Below, in pieces: positions 24,376 through 34,496 of a stretch of DNA of 64,000 nt. Source of the DNA: Terasakiella magnetica (GTDB taxonomy: Bacteria; Pseudomonadota; Alphaproteobacteria; Rhodospirillales; Magnetospirillaceae); assembly GCA_902729415.1 (NCBI GenBank), contig CACVCF010000090.1:22449-86448 (forward strand). The letters are read 5' to 3'. The translations under genes were made by a program, and so were the position numbers. Within the stretch, counting starts at the first letter, position 1. Each line of letters starts with the position of its first letter. Below the pieces are notes generated by a model. That model was not told the DNA's origin, searched no databases, and saw only the letters and a program-made list of their open reading frames with translations.

Positions 24376-25181
24376 CTGGGATAGCAAAGCGTCACCCCCA
24401 ATTCCTCCTTCATGCGGTGATTGGAAACGCGCTTGTTGTCGGCGTAAAACGACAGCGCCATGGGCGAGAGCGTCGCCTTGGCCTCCTCCCAGCTCTGTAC
24501 CGGCGGCGGTGTCACTCCCAACAGGGTGCAGGCATGGGCGATCACCTCCTGCGGCGGGGCGGGATCGTCGTCGCACAGATTATAGATGCCGCCGGGACGG
24601 GGGCGCGCCAGCGAGGCCAGCACCGCCTGGGCGATATCGTCCACGTGAATACGGCTGAACACTTGGCCGGGCTTGTGGATGCGCCGCGCCTCGCCGCCGC
24701 GCACACTGTCCACCGCCGAGCGGCCGGGGCCGTAGATGCCCGCCAGCCGGAAGATATGCACGGGAAGCCCGCTGTCCAGCCATGCTCTCTCGGCGTCGGC
24801 GCGTCGGCGCGACCGCTCCAGGCCGGGCTTGATCGGGGTGGTCTCGTCCACCCAGCCGCCATCATGATCGCCATAGACCCCGGTGGTGGAAAGATAGCCC
24901 ACCCAACGCGGCCGGGCACGGGTCAGGGCCTCGGCCATGATGTCGAGGACGGGATCGCCCTGGGCATCGGGCGGCACCGAGGACAGCACCGCATCGACGC
25001 CGTCAAGGGCGGTCTCGGGCAGGCAATGGCCGCGGTCGAAGGGCAGCAAGGTGACGCCGGGCAGGTCAAGGCTTTCGCCCGAGCGGGTGGTGCCGCCGAC
25101 GCTCCAGCCCTGGGCCATCAAGGCGCGGGCGATGACGCGGCCGGAAAACCCCAGGCCGAACAGAAAGAAGCGCTTACCCAT
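24195..25181 (-). CDS. NAD(P)-binding SDR-family epimerase/dehydratase-like protein
   Basis: The protein starts MGKRFFLFGLGFSGRVIARAL, a GxxGxxG Rossmann entry, at 25181 with AAGGACTC upstream. It has VGYLSTTGVYGDHDGGWVDE, FRLAGIYGPGRSAVD and FSRIHVDDIAQAVLA. These mark an atypical extended SDR (YeeZ-like, without a clear YxxxK). Relatives typically end shortly after the YPSYREGLEAI block. Here a ~50-residue Pro/Ala-rich tail follows that is encoded antisense to the end of the MFS gene. That tail looks like lost-stop run-on rather than a domain. Confidence 0.85.
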   Translation of the reverse strand: MGKRFFLFGLGFSGRVIARALMAQGWSVGGTTRSGESLDLPGVTLLPFDRGHCLPETALDGVDAVLSSVPPDAQGDPVLDIMAEALTRARPRWVGYLSTTGVYGDHDGGWVDETTPIKPGLERSRRRADAERAWLDSGLPVHIFRLAGIYGPGRSAVDSVRGGEARRIHKPGQVFSRIHVDDIAQAVLASLARPRPGGIYNLCDDDPAPPQEVIAHACTLLGVTPPPVQSWEEAKATLSPMALSFYADNKRVSNHRMKEELGVTLCYPSYREGLEAISRSASGPSPATSANEAKPKPQAGADAPPPPKSSTTPNISGPRNPAPKPSSE

Positions 25182-25204
25182 GTTCGAGTCCTTTTGTTTT
25201 TTGT

Positions 25205-25319
25205 CCCTCAAACGCCGGGCGGGTCACATCCGTGATCCTTGGGCTTACCTCCGCAGGCGCTCCGGGGCGCTCCCTGTGCGCGCAGGCGCACAAAACTGCA
25301 TTGTCGGCGGAGCCGACGG
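25205..25319 (-). repeat. Multi-hairpin intergenic repeat (copy 2)
   Basis: CCCTCAAACGCCGGGCG at 25205 matches the opening of the element at 3446. It is followed by a hairpin GGGTCAC-ATCC-GTGATCC, then CCTTGGGCT, then GTGCGC-GCAG-GCGCAC and GTCGGC-GGA-GCCGAC. The order and loops correspond to the other copies but most stem bases differ. It lies between two divergent genes (SDR and TPR protein), so it is probably upstream of both. The remainder of this 275-bp gap shows no gene. Confidence 0.55.
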
Positions 25320-25456
25320 GGCACCCGCGCTCACCTCGGGCTCGCTCGGTTTCTCGTTCCTCAATCGTCTTCTGATCGCATTCGATCAAAAGACCTAGGG
25401 GCAGGGCGGGGCCATATCTCTTGCATCCATCTGGCTTTTGGTGAGACTAGCGCCCC

Positions 25457-26203
25457 ATGAAACGCCTTACCATTCTTCTCGTGCCGATTCTCCTTGCCGC
25501 CGTCCCCGTGGGGGCGGAGGTGATCGAGCCCAAATCAGAATACCGCGCCTGTTTGGCGCTGGCCCGCCAAAAGCCGGATGACGGCTGGGAGGAGGCCATC
25601 GCCTGGCAATCCCTGGGCGGCGGTGAACCGGCGCGGCACTGCGCCGCCGTGGCGCTGATCGGGCTTGGCAAGTATGCCGAGGCAGCCAAGCGTCTGGAAG
25701 CGCTGGCAAGTCAGAGCCACAGCTCTGGGGGGCTGCGGGCCGAGATGCTGGCCCAGGCTGGGCAGGCTTGGCTGCTGGCGGGGGATGCGGTCAAGGCCCT
25801 GGCAGCTCAGGACACCGGCCTTAAACTGGTGCCGGGCTCCCCCGATTTGCTGCTGGATAAGGCGGTTACCCTGGCAGGTGTCGGCCATTATCAGGAGGTG
25901 GTGGAGGTGCTGACCTCGTTGCTGAAGTCGCAGCCCAACCGCATCGAGGCCATGACGCTGCGGGCCAGCGCCTATCGCTATCTCGACAAGCTGGATCTGG
26001 CCAAGGATGATATCGCCCGCGCTTTGGTGCTGGACCCATCCTTCGGTGACGCTTTGCTGGAGCGCGGCATGCTTCGCCGCCTGGAAGACAACGCCGCCGG
26101 TGCCCGCGAGGACTGGATGAAGACCATTACCCTGGCCCCGGACAGCCCTGCCGCCGACACCGCGCGGCGTAATCTTGAAATCCTCGACGTCAAGGTAAAG
26201 TGA
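25457..26203 (+). CDS. Periplasmic TPR-repeat protein
   Basis: The 248-residue protein has a Sec signal peptide: MKRLTILLVPILLAAVPVGAEV with an Ala-x-Ala-type site near 19-20. After it come at least four tetratricopeptide-like helical pairs, including AVALIGLGKYAEAAKRLEAL, LDKAVTLAGVGHYQEVVEVL, TLRASAYRYLDKLDLAKDDI and LLERGMLRRLEDNAAGAREDW. TPR scaffolds mediate protein contacts; the partner is unknown. It is transcribed alone and converges on bolA. Confidence 0.85.
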   Translation: MKRLTILLVPILLAAVPVGAEVIEPKSEYRACLALARQKPDDGWEEAIAWQSLGGGEPARHCAAVALIGLGKYAEAAKRLEALASQSHSSGGLRAEMLAQAGQAWLLAGDAVKALAAQDTGLKLVPGSPDLLLDKAVTLAGVGHYQEVVEVLTSLLKSQPNRIEAMTLRASAYRYLDKLDLAKDDIARALVLDPSFGDALLERGMLRRLEDNAAGAREDWMKTITLAPDSPAADTARRNLEILDVKVK

Positions 26204-26208
26204 AGGGG

Positions 26209-26490
26209 TCAGCCCCGCTTGGCAGCTTCTTCCGGGGTGAGGGTGGTCAGCGCCAAGGCATGAACCCGTCCGGCCAATTCCTCGGCCAGCAGGGCGTTAA
26301 CCATGCGGTGACGGTCCACCCGACTTTTGCCGGTGAAGGCCTCGGCGACGATGGCGATCTGGAAGTGGCTTTCCCCGTCGGGATTGTGCCCGGCATGGCC
26401 CATATGGCGGTGAGAGTCGTCGTTGATGTCCAACTGGACCGGCTTCAGACCGTCTTCGAGCTTTTTCCGCATGACCGGGGCAATACGCAT
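26209..26490 (-). CDS. bolA: BolA family protein
   Basis: The 93-residue protein starts at the ATG at 26490. It carries the BolA core: LKPVQLDINDDSHRHMGH, SHFQIAIVAEAFTGKSRVDRHRMV and a C-terminal VHALALTTLTPEEA. BolA proteins act with monothiol glutaredoxins in Fe-S cluster trafficking, and some bind DNA. The His pair and the helix-turn-helix-like RVDRHRM segment are present. The bolA, J-domain, cobS, cobT neighbourhood is widespread in alphaproteobacteria. Here bolA diverges from the J-domain gene across about 130 bp. Confidence 0.93.
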   Translation of the reverse strand: MRIAPVMRKKLEDGLKPVQLDINDDSHRHMGHAGHNPDGESHFQIAIVAEAFTGKSRVDRHRMVNALLAEELAGRVHALALTTLTPEEAAKRG

Positions 26491-26621
26491 CGGGAAACCT
26501 TTCCTTCGGAGATCTTGGGGCCATTCCCAAATGGGACGGGAGGCACGCGACGTCAAGGGGGGCGGATTTCCACTGTTGACGCCTTGCCTTGGGCGCGGCC
26601 AGCCCTCATTATGAGCGGGTT

Positions 26622-27188
26622 ATGAAGGCCACGAACTCCAGAAAGACTTGGCGCCCGCTCTTCGAGACGCCCGATGCCCGCTCTGCCGTCCAGCGTTGCG
26701 ACCATCCCGGCTGCGCCGAGGACGGCGAGTATCGGGCGCCGCGGTCGCGGGATCGGCTGAACGAGTATTACTGGTTCTGCCTCAGCCATGTGCGCGAGTA
26801 CAATTCCGCCTGGAACTACTATGCCGGCATGGGAGCCGACGAGATCGAGGCCGAATTGCGCCAGGACAGCACGTGGCAGCGCCCCACTTGGCCGCTGGGC
26901 ATGCAGGGTAACAAGCGCAAGTTCACCTTCACCGTCCACGATCCCTTCGATGTGTACGAGGGCGCCGTCCATGAAGAGGCTCGCGCCAAGCCCCGTACCC
27001 CCGAAGAAGATGCCTTGAAGGTGTTGGAGCTGAAACCCCCGGTTTCGGCTCAATCCCTTAAGGCCCGCTATAAGGAATTGGTCAAACGGCACCATCCCGA
27101 CGCCAACAATGGCGACAAGGGGGCCGAAGAGCGGTTCAAACGCATCAACCAAGCCTACAACACCCTGAAAAACAGCCTGAGCGCTTAA
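26622..27188 (+). CDS. J-domain protein with C-terminal J domain, upstream of cobS
   Basis: The 188-residue protein has an N-terminal part with two Cys and a Cys/His pair (RCDHPGCAEDG and WFCLSHVREYN, a possible zinc site). The J domain lies at the C-terminus (about 125-185) with the catalytic HPD in KRHHPDANNG. A terminal J domain would recruit DnaK to a client bound by the N-terminal part. Position directly before cobS (TAA immediately followed by ATG) suggests a chaperone role for the cobaltochelatase or its substrate complex; this is inference. I chose the ATG at 26622. Confidence 0.88.
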   Translation: MKATNSRKTWRPLFETPDARSAVQRCDHPGCAEDGEYRAPRSRDRLNEYYWFCLSHVREYNSAWNYYAGMGADEIEAELRQDSTWQRPTWPLGMQGNKRKFTFTVHDPFDVYEGAVHEEARAKPRTPEEDALKVLELKPPVSAQSLKARYKELVKRHHPDANNGDKGAEERFKRINQAYNTLKNSLSA

Positions 27189-28190
27189 ATGACGTCCAAA
27201 GCACACATTCCACTCGCCTCTGACGACCCCATGGCGAGACCCGATATCCAGATCTCCGTCCGCGATGCTTTCGGGATCGATTCCGACATGACGGTGCCCG
27301 CCTTCAGCGTGGGCAGCGAACATGTACCGGAAATCGATCCGGCCTATCGCTTCGACCCCGACACCACGCGGGCCATTCTGGCTGGCTTTGCCCATAACCG
27401 GCGGGTCATGGTCCAGGGCTATCACGGTACCGGCAAGTCCACCCATATCGAGCAGGTGGCGGCCCGGCTGAACTGGCCTTGCATCCGCGTCAATCTGGAC
27501 AGCCATGTCAGCCGCATCGACCTGATCGGCAAGGATGCCATCGTCTTGAAGGATGGCAAGCAGATCACCGAGTTCCGCGAGGGCATCCTGCCCTGGGCCT
27601 TGCAGCACCCCTGCGCCCTGGTGTTCGACGAATACGACGCCGGCCGTCCGGACGTGATGTTCGTGATCCAGCGCGTGCTGGAGGTGGAGGGCCGCCTGAC
27701 CCTGTTGGATCAGAATCGGGTGATCCGGCCCCATTCCTGCTTCCGTCTGTTCTCCACCGCCAACACGGTGGGGCTGGGTGACACCACCGGCCTTTATCAC
27801 GGCACCCAGCAGATCAACCAGGGCCAGATGGACCGCTGGAACATCGTCGCCACCTTGAACTATCTCGACCATCAATCCGAGTGCGAGATCGTGGTGACCA
27901 AGGTGAAGGGCTACGACACCGCCGAGGGCCGCGATCTGGTGTCCAAGATGGTGATGCTGGCCGACCTTACCCGCGGCGGCTTTATGAACGGCGACATCTC
28001 GACGGTCATGAGCCCGCGCACGGTCATCACCTGGGCCGAGAACACCACGATCTTCTCCGACAAGGCCTTTGCCTTCCGCGTCACCTTCCTCAACAAATGT
28101 GACGAGGTCGAGCGCCCGATCCTGGCCGAGTACTATCAGCGATGCTTCGGCGAGGAACTGCCCGAGGGACCGGCGCGGCTGCTGAGCTAA
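27189..28190 (+). CDS. cobS: Aerobic cobaltochelatase subunit CobS
   Basis: CobS is the AAA+ ATPase subunit that forms a ring with CobT and drives cobalt insertion into hydrogenobyrinic acid diamide by CobN in the aerobic B12 pathway. The 333-residue protein has Walker [10 protein letters not shown] (77-85), Walker [12 protein letters not shown], and sensor/arginine-finger segments [20 protein letters not shown] and MDRWNIV. cobT follows 30 bp later. CobN is not in the window. The start abuts the preceding stop; ATG at 27231 is a less likely alternative. Confidence 0.96.
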   Translation: MTSKAHIPLASDDPMARPDIQISVRDAFGIDSDMTVPAFSVGSEHVPEIDPAYRFDPDTTRAILAGFAHNRRVMVQGYHGTGKSTHIEQVAARLNWPCIRVNLDSHVSRIDLIGKDAIVLKDGKQITEFREGILPWALQHPCALVFDEYDAGRPDVMFVIQRVLEVEGRLTLLDQNRVIRPHSCFRLFSTANTVGLGDTTGLYHGTQQINQGQMDRWNIVATLNYLDHQSECEIVVTKVKGYDTAEGRDLVSKMVMLADLTRGGFMNGDISTVMSPRTVITWAENTTIFSDKAFAFRVTFLNKCDEVERPILAEYYQRCFGEELPEGPARLLS

Positions 28191-28219
28191 CTGGCGACAC
28201 GCCCTAGAGGACCGTTCCG

Positions 28220-30082
28220 GTGGACCGCAGCAATTCGCTTCCCAAGCCCAATAGCCACGACGAGACTCCGGCGGATCTGATCCGCCGGACCACGTCCGCG
28301 ACGTTGAAGGCCATGGCGGGCCGACCCGATCTGGAGGTCAGCTATGCCTCTGGTCCCGGATATGTGCGCGGAGTCGAGGTGCGCCTGCCCTCACCACCGC
28401 GCACCATCCTGGCGGGCGATATCAGCCGTCTGCGCGGGACCGCCGACGCGGTGGCGTTGCGGCTGCGCTATCACGATGACCGTCTCCATGCCGGACGGAT
28501 GCCTCATCTGCCCGAAGCCCGCAAGATCTACGAGATGGTCGAGCAGGCCCGCGTCGAGGCCTTGGGGGCGCGGCTGATGCCGGGCGCTGCCCTCAATATC
28601 GCCGAGGTGCTGGAGCAGAAGGCCCGCGCCGAGGGGCTTGACCGTGCCACCTGCCGCGAACAGGTGCCGCTGGCCGATGCCATGCGTCTGATCGCGCGCG
28701 AACGCTTTGCCGGTCTGGCGCCGCCGCCCTCAGCCGCCCATGCGGTGGAGTTGTGGCGCGATGAGGTCGAGGCCAAGGCCGGGGCGACGCTGGATCGTCT
28801 CAAGGATCTGCTGCACGATCAGGATTCCTTCTCCAAGGGCCTGTACCAATTGCTGCATGAACTGGATTTCGGTGTCGACCAGCCCTCCGAGGATGAGGAC
28901 GACGAGGAATCCGAGGAAGGCCAGCCCGCCCAGGATGGCGCCTCCGCCGGTCAGGAAAAGGAAAGCGACGAGGCGGGCCAGGGCAAGCAGGAAGACGGCG
29001 AGACCCAGGCTCCCGGCTCGTCCGAGGGCAGCGGCGAGCAAGACGGCATCGAGGACGGCGACGACATCATGCTGATGGGCGCCGGGACCGAGGAGGCCGG
29101 AGGCCCCAGCCGCCATCGTCCTGATCCGGCATCCAATTCCCAGGCGGTGCAAGAGCGGCTCTACCACCCCTTCACCACCGCCTTCGATCAGGTGGTCAGT
29201 GCCGAAGATCTGTGCGACACCGAGGAACTGACCCGGCTGCGCTCGCAACTGGATCAGCAATTGTCCCACCTTCAAGGCGTGGTGGCCAAGCTGGCCAACC
29301 GGTTGCAGCGCAAGCTGATGGCGCAGCAGACCCGGTCATGGGATTTCGATCTCGAGGAAGGCATTCTCGATACCGGGCGGTTGGCCCGCATCGTCACCAA
29401 TCCCACCCATTCGCTTTCGTTCAAATACGAGAAGGAAACCGATTTCCGCGATACCGTGGTGTCGCTGCTGATCGACAATTCCGGCTCCATGCGCGGGCGG
29501 CCCATCACCGTGGCGGCCATGAGCGCCGACCTTCTGGCCCGGACGCTCGAGCGTTGCGGCGTCAAGGTCGAGGTGCTGGGCTTCACCACCCGCGCCTGGA
29601 AGGGCGGACAAAGCCGCGAGAAGTGGCAGGCCGAGGGCAAGGCCCTCAATCCCGGCCGTCTCAACGACCTGCGCCACATCGTCTACAAGGCCGCCGACGC
29701 GCCCTGGCGCCGGGTGCGGCGCAATCTGGGGCTGATGCTGCGCGAAGGCATCCTGAAAGAGAATATCGACGGCGAGGCCCTGCTGTGGGCGCACGAGCGG
29801 CTGATTTCCCGATCGGAACAGCGCCGCATCCTGATGGTGATTTCCGATGGTGCGCCGGTGGATGATTCCACCCTTTCGGCCAATCCCGGCAATACCTTGG
29901 AAAAGCACCTGCGCGAGGTCATCGCCTATATCGAGAACCGCTCGCCGGTGGAACTGGTCGCCATCGGCATCGGCCATGACGTCACCCGCTATTACCGCCG
30001 CGCCGTCACCATCATGGATGCCGAGGATCTCGGCGGCACTATGATGCGTCAGCTCACCTCCTTGTTCGAGGACGAGGATTGA
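28220..30082 (+). CDS. cobT: Aerobic cobaltochelatase subunit CobT
   Basis: CobT partners CobS in the ATP-driven cobaltochelatase. The 620-residue protein starts at a GTG preceded by AGAGG. It has a helical N-terminal half, a long acidic Glu/Asp/Gln-rich segment (about residues 215-300), and a C-terminal von Willebrand factor A domain with the MIDAS motif DNSGS (Asp419) for Mg binding. The end reads TSLFEDED, as in other CobT. It is transcribed with cobS and the J-domain gene. Confidence 0.96.
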   Translation: MDRSNSLPKPNSHDETPADLIRRTTSATLKAMAGRPDLEVSYASGPGYVRGVEVRLPSPPRTILAGDISRLRGTADAVALRLRYHDDRLHAGRMPHLPEARKIYEMVEQARVEALGARLMPGAALNIAEVLEQKARAEGLDRATCREQVPLADAMRLIARERFAGLAPPPSAAHAVELWRDEVEAKAGATLDRLKDLLHDQDSFSKGLYQLLHELDFGVDQPSEDEDDEESEEGQPAQDGASAGQEKESDEAGQGKQEDGETQAPGSSEGSGEQDGIEDGDDIMLMGAGTEEAGGPSRHRPDPASNSQAVQERLYHPFTTAFDQVVSAEDLCDTEELTRLRSQLDQQLSHLQGVVAKLANRLQRKLMAQQTRSWDFDLEEGILDTGRLARIVTNPTHSLSFKYEKETDFRDTVVSLLIDNSGSMRGRPITVAAMSADLLARTLERCGVKVEVLGFTTRAWKGGQSREKWQAEGKALNPGRLNDLRHIVYKAADAPWRRVRRNLGLMLREGILKENIDGEALLWAHERLISRSEQRRILMVISDGAPVDDSTLSANPGNTLEKHLREVIAYIENRSPVELVAIGIGHDVTRYYRRAVTIMDAEDLGGTMMRQLTSLFEDED

Positions 30083-30164
30083 ACCGTGCCTCTCCGGTTG
30101 TGACAGACACCCGCGACATATAGGAGCGGCTCACCTGCATGAAGGCCGATGGACTTCGGTGCTG

Positions 30165-31315
30165 CGGAAATCCCGGCTGATCGGCATCGATCAGCAGCAG
30201 CCGCCCGGCTTGCCATCCACACCAATGAACAAAGCGGTGGCACCCCCGCGCCGCAGTTCATCGGCTTTCCCGGCAAGGTTATCAAGGTCGATGCCTTGGT
30301 CAGCCATGAGCTTGGCGCTGCCCAGGGCCACGGCGCGACCGCCGACCTTGCCGGTCACGCCCTTGCCCGTTACCGAGGCGAATTCGGCCGGGCTTTCGAC
30401 AGTGATGTTTCGCGCATTGGCGGCGGTCACGACGGCCGCCGCCACCATGTGCACGATGCGCGACAGCATGGTATCGGCCCCGATCTTGTCGGCAATCATA
30501 ACCAAGGAGCCGGTGCTGTTGACGGTGCCGCCGATGAGTTTGTCGTCCGGCCCCTTGGCGACCGGCATCGACTCGCCGGAGACCATGGATTCGTCCACAG
30601 CGCTGGTGCCTTACCCGCAGCCGGTTTCCAACCTGGATCTGTTCCAGGGGAATTTCCTCGTCCTCGCCGGTTTCCTTCAGCCGATACGCCGTCTTGGGGG
30701 CGAGATTCAACAGGGCGCGGATGGCGCCGCCGGTCTGATCGCGCGCCCGCAACTCCAAGACCTGTCCCAGGAGAACCAGAACCGTGATGACGGCGGCCGC
30801 TTCGTAATAGACCGCGACGGCACCATCCATCATGCGAAAGCCGGAAGGAAAGACGCCTGGGGCGAAGGTGGCAACCAGGCTGTACAGATAGGCGGCGCCT
30901 GTCCCGAGCGCGATAAGGGTGAACATATTCAGATGGCGGCTGAGAACAGAGGCTCCGCCGCGCTGAAAGAACGGCCATCCGGCCCAAAGAACCACCGGCG
31001 TGGCCAGTCCGAACTGAATCCAGGTTGATATCCGGGACGACACCAGATCGTGCAATCCGAGCGCCGGAATATGGCCGCCCATCTCAAGGACGAAGACCGG
31101 CAAGGTCAAGGCCAAGCCGATCCAGAAGCGCCGCGTCATGTCGGCGAGTTCGCGGTTGGGCGTCGCCACCGCCGAGACATCCCGCTGTTCCAACGCCATG
31201 CCGCAGATGGGGCAACTCCCTGGGCCTTGCTGCTGGATCTGCGGGTGCATCGGGCAGGTGTAGACCTTCCCCGCCGTGGCTGGCGGCACCCCCGGAGTCG
31301 CCGTGGCGGGCTTGG
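30165..31315 (-). pseudogene. Decayed copper/silver P-type ATPase (CopA-like)
   Basis: On the minus strand an N-terminal heavy-metal domain ([25 protein letters not shown]) and the first transmembrane helices are readable in one frame up to GNRLRV (about 30625). About 15 residues are then missing and the frame shifts to [17 protein letters not shown]. This continues through the actuator domain to RIVHMV. It then jumps directly to the nucleotide-binding-domain segment [22 protein letters not shown]. The membrane CPC motif and the DKTGT phosphorylation site are deleted. The end GVDGKPGGCC is again frame-shifted and truncated. No ATG starts the first part and a stop precedes it. The gene cannot make an active pump. 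Confidence 0.88.
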
Positions 31316-31717
31316 AGGGGGGGCTGCGAATTTATCGCGGCAGTGGGCGCTGCAAAAGAAGACGGCGGCACCGTCTCGTTCCAGACGATGCTTTGCCGAT
31401 CACCGCGCTCCACGGCCCGCCACCCCATGCTTCAGAACCCCACATATAGTGGGTGTCTGCGTTAATTGGAGAGGCACGGACTGAACATCTGGAGTTTGCT
31501 CTGGTATTCGGATGGCTTGCCAACCGCGGTGGTGTGGAAGGTTTGGTCATAAATAAGCACGGACAAGCACAAATAGCCCCATATCGGCCTCTGTGATAAA
31601 ATTTCGCCTCACAGAGTTTTGGCCCAATCAGGTTTTGGGCCTAGTGACAGCTTGATGGATCGGGTCTAGACTCTTCCTGCCTTTTGGATTTGGGGGCGGA
31701 CTTTCGTCAGGGAATTC
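31316..31717. other. Intergenic region between the copA remnant and the sensor kinase
   Basis: About 400 bp with no gene I can support. The half next to the kinase (31490-31690) is distinctly lower in GC than its surroundings, with short AAGCAC direct repeats near 31560. The palindrome CCCAC-ATATA-GTGGG lies at 31439-31453. It may be debris of the event that damaged the copper ATPase. I see no recognisable transposase end. Confidence 0.4.
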
Positions 31718-34198
31718 ATGTCCGGAATGGTGGAGCCAAGCAATCTGCGCGGAGGCCGTCGTCTGGTGATGGCGACTGCCTTGGTGCTGCTCGGGATCTG
31801 GCTGACCGGCAGCCTTGTCGTCTGGCATGACCGCGAGACCGCGCTGGCCGATGCCCGCCGCCTGACCTTTTCATTGACCCGCGCCGCCGCCGAGCGGATT
31901 TCCGGCAGCCTGAAGGGGGTTGACCTGCTGTTGCAGGATGCCGCCGCCAAGGCCCCCGCCACCGCCTTGCGCGATGACGAGGCCTTTCTCGCCTATATCC
32001 GCGGCCGAGGTGCTGCGTTTCCCGAAGTCCGCAATGTTTTCCTCGTCGGAGCCGACGGACGGGTACGAGCTGGGACCGTCGCAGCCCTCAACGAGGTGGA
32101 TCTCAGTGGGCGGGGCTATTTTCAAGCCGCCAGGCAGAGGCAGGCCGCTCCCACGCTGCACCTGACCGGTTTGATGACCAGCCCCGTGGTTCATCGTCCG
32201 ACTATTCTGGCCGTCCGTCCCCTGGTGGGGGCGTTGGGAACCTTCGACGGCATCATCATGGCGGCGGTGGACCCTGCCTTTTTCCTTGAGACTCTGAACG
32301 GGGTTCTGTCCAACGAGGTGGACCGGGCCGTCCTTGCCAATCTGGACGGTGAAGTCATGGCCCGGCTGCCTGATCCCGAGATGGCGGTGGGAGCCTCGAT
32401 CCGCAATGGGGCGCTGTTCGCAACCTATCTGCCGCGCGCACCGTCGGGAAGCTTCGTCGCTCCCAGTACGTTCGACGGCAAGGAGCGTCTGGCGTCTTAC
32501 ATCACCATCGCTCCCTTCCCTTTGGTGGTCTCGGTGGGGGTGACGGTGGAAGCTGCCCTGGCCCGCTGGCGCTCGGGCACCGCCATGGTCGCCGTTATCG
32601 GGGGCGGTCTGACGGGGATCGTCATGCTGGGCGCCATCTTGCTGGTCCGGCGGGACGAGGCCGAGCGCCGCGCCATCGCCGCCTTGGCGGAAAGCGAGGC
32701 CAGCTATCGTATTCTGGTGGAAAATCAGGATGATCTGATCCACCGCTATCGCCCCGACACCACCCTGATCAGCATCAACAGCGCCTATGCCGAATTCTAT
32801 GGCAAGCCCGCCTCGGAATTGCTCGGCCGCCCATGGCTGGAATGGCTGCCGGAGAATGAGCGCCCCGGAGCTCTCTCCGCACTGAAATCCATGACCCGGA
32901 GCAACCCGCACCGGGAGGATCAGCGCCAGGTCATCCGTTTCGACGGCGAGGCGCGATGGATCGAGTGGCGCAGCACGGCGTTGTTCAACGCTTCGGGGCG
33001 GCTGATCGGCTATCAGAGCAGTGGACGTGACATTACCGACCAGTATCGGGTGCGCCAAGCCATCGCCGAGCGCGAAGAGCTTTACAGTCAAAGCTTCCAC
33101 CGCAACATGGCGGTCAAGCTGCTGGTCGATCCCACCGACGGTACCATTGTCGATGCCAATGAATCGGCCAGCAAGTTCTACGGCTATCCCAGCGGCACGC
33201 TGAAGACCATGACGATCGGCGAAATCAATACCTTGCCGCCGGAACAGGTGGCGCAGGAGATGGAGGCCGTCGCCCGCAACGAGCGGCGCTTCATGTGCTT
33301 TCGCCACCGGCTGGCCTCGGGTGTCATCCGTGATGTCGAGGTTTATTCCTCGCCGCTGCATGTGAACGGACGAGTTTACCTTAGCAGTATCATCATGGAT
33401 GTGACCGAACGGAACCATTTCGAGACCGAGCTGAAGGCCAAGACCCTGGAACTCGAGCGCTCTAATTCCGACCTGGAGCAATTCGCCTATGTGGCGTCCC
33501 ATGATCTGCGCCAGCCGCTGCGGCTGGTTTCCAGCTATATCTCCATGCTGGAAAAGCGTCTGGCCGGACGGCTGAACGACCAGGAGGTCGAATTCATGGG
33601 CTATGCCGTTGGAGGTGTGCGGCGGATGGATGCCCTGATCCTCGGCCTGCTGGAATATTCGCGGGTCGGACGGGGTGAAGATACCATGGTCATGGTCGAT
33701 CTGGCCGAGATGGTGGAACAGGCTGCCGCTAATTTGGGCATCGGCCAAGTCCTTTCCGATGCCCATCTGACCATCGAGCGCCCGCTTCCCACCCTTTTCG
33801 GCATGCGTAACGAGCTGATCCGCCTGTTCCAGAACCTGCTGGGCAACGCCCTGAAATACCGCCATCCCGAACGCCCGGTGCAGCTCGGTGTTTCGGCTCG
33901 CCGCCGCCTTCAGGAAAAGGATTGGGTGATCACCGTCGCCGACAACGGCATGGGTATCGATCCCGATTACTTCGAGCGTATTTTCAAAATGTTCCAGCGC
34001 CTGCATACCGAAGGCACCCACGAGGGCACCGGAATCGGTCTGGCGATCTGCAAAAAGATCGTCGAGACTCACGGTGGACGTATCTGGGTCGAGTCCGAGG
34101 TGGGGGTGGGCTCGCGCTTTCTCTTCTCCCTTCCCGAGGGCAAACCCAGTTCCATCGTTCGAGAGGTTGACGCGCCGACCGCTTTAGAGGAGCTTTGA
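31718..34198 (+). CDS. Membrane sensor histidine kinase with extracytoplasmic sensor and two PAS domains
   Basis: The 826-residue protein has a first transmembrane segment (about 19-36, VMATALVLLGIWLTG) and a ~240-residue periplasmic sensor of the Cache/PDC type ending FPLVVSVGVTVEAAL. A second transmembrane segment lies near 290-310. Two PAS domains follow (about 325-450 and 455-565), then a short coiled coil. HisKA has the phospho-acceptor His595 in YVASHDLRQPL. HATPase_c has FQNLLGNALKYRH, VADNGMGID and GTGIGLAICKKIVETHGG. There is no receiver domain and no response-regulator gene nearby, so the partner is unknown. Confidence 0.92.
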   Translation: MSGMVEPSNLRGGRRLVMATALVLLGIWLTGSLVVWHDRETALADARRLTFSLTRAAAERISGSLKGVDLLLQDAAAKAPATALRDDEAFLAYIRGRGAAFPEVRNVFLVGADGRVRAGTVAALNEVDLSGRGYFQAARQRQAAPTLHLTGLMTSPVVHRPTILAVRPLVGALGTFDGIIMAAVDPAFFLETLNGVLSNEVDRAVLANLDGEVMARLPDPEMAVGASIRNGALFATYLPRAPSGSFVAPSTFDGKERLASYITIAPFPLVVSVGVTVEAALARWRSGTAMVAVIGGGLTGIVMLGAILLVRRDEAERRAIAALAESEASYRILVENQDDLIHRYRPDTTLISINSAYAEFYGKPASELLGRPWLEWLPENERPGALSALKSMTRSNPHREDQRQVIRFDGEARWIEWRSTALFNASGRLIGYQSSGRDITDQYRVRQAIAEREELYSQSFHRNMAVKLLVDPTDGTIVDANESASKFYGYPSGTLKTMTIGEINTLPPEQVAQEMEAVARNERRFMCFRHRLASGVIRDVEVYSSPLHVNGRVYLSSIIMDVTERNHFETELKAKTLELERSNSDLEQFAYVASHDLRQPLRLVSSYISMLEKRLAGRLNDQEVEFMGYAVGGVRRMDALILGLLEYSRVGRGEDTMVMVDLAEMVEQAAANLGIGQVLSDAHLTIERPLPTLFGMRNELIRLFQNLLGNALKYRHPERPVQLGVSARRRLQEKDWVITVADNGMGIDPDYFERIFKMFQRLHTEGTHEGTGIGLAICKKIVETHGGRIWVESEVGVGSRFLFSLPEGKPSSIVREVDAPTALEEL

Positions 34199-34225
34199 GG
34201 CAGCGCCCAGCAGGAGTGTCGATTC

Positions 34226-34432
34226 ATGAAGTTGGCGGCGATTTCCTTCAATGACAACCACAGCATCAGCATGGATGTGGAAGGGGTGAGCCATATCGGA
34301 ACCGCCCAACCCATCGCGTTGGATGATGGGACATGGTTCATGGAACTGCTGATCCGCACCGCCACCGGCACCGTGGCCCTGCAACTGGTCGCCAATTCCC
34401 TTGAGGAGCTTGAGGTCAAGAGTTACACCTGA
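34226..34432 (+). CDS. Hypothetical 68-residue protein
   Basis: The small soluble protein MKLAAISFNDNHSISMDV... has a predicted beta-rich middle (TWFMELLIRTATGTVALQLVA) and an acidic end. It lacks a signal or membrane segment. AGGAG lies about 10 bp before the ATG. It follows the sensor kinase by 27 bp on the same strand, so the two are probably co-transcribed. No family is recognised. Confidence 0.6.
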   Translation: MKLAAISFNDNHSISMDVEGVSHIGTAQPIALDDGTWFMELLIRTATGTVALQLVANSLEELEVKSYT

Positions 34433-34496
34433 TCGGTATTCACCGCGGCGTGATCTGTGCTAAAGCTTGCCTCCCTCATGCTCTGGCGTAGTGTCG

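Noticed and set aside
26200..30082. Cobalamin riboswitch upstream of cobS/cobT
   Set aside because: The genes abut the preceding coding sequence and no B12-box-like sequence was seen in the bolA/J-domain gap.
31439..31453. CCCAC-ATATA-GTGGG palindrome as a metal-regulator operator
   Set aside because: It lies beside a dead copper ATPase, but the arms are only 5 bp and match no operator consensus I can name with confidence.
31871..34072. 733-codon open frame antisense to the sensor kinase
   Set aside because: The plus-strand frame carries all kinase motifs; the antisense frame has no recognisable domain.
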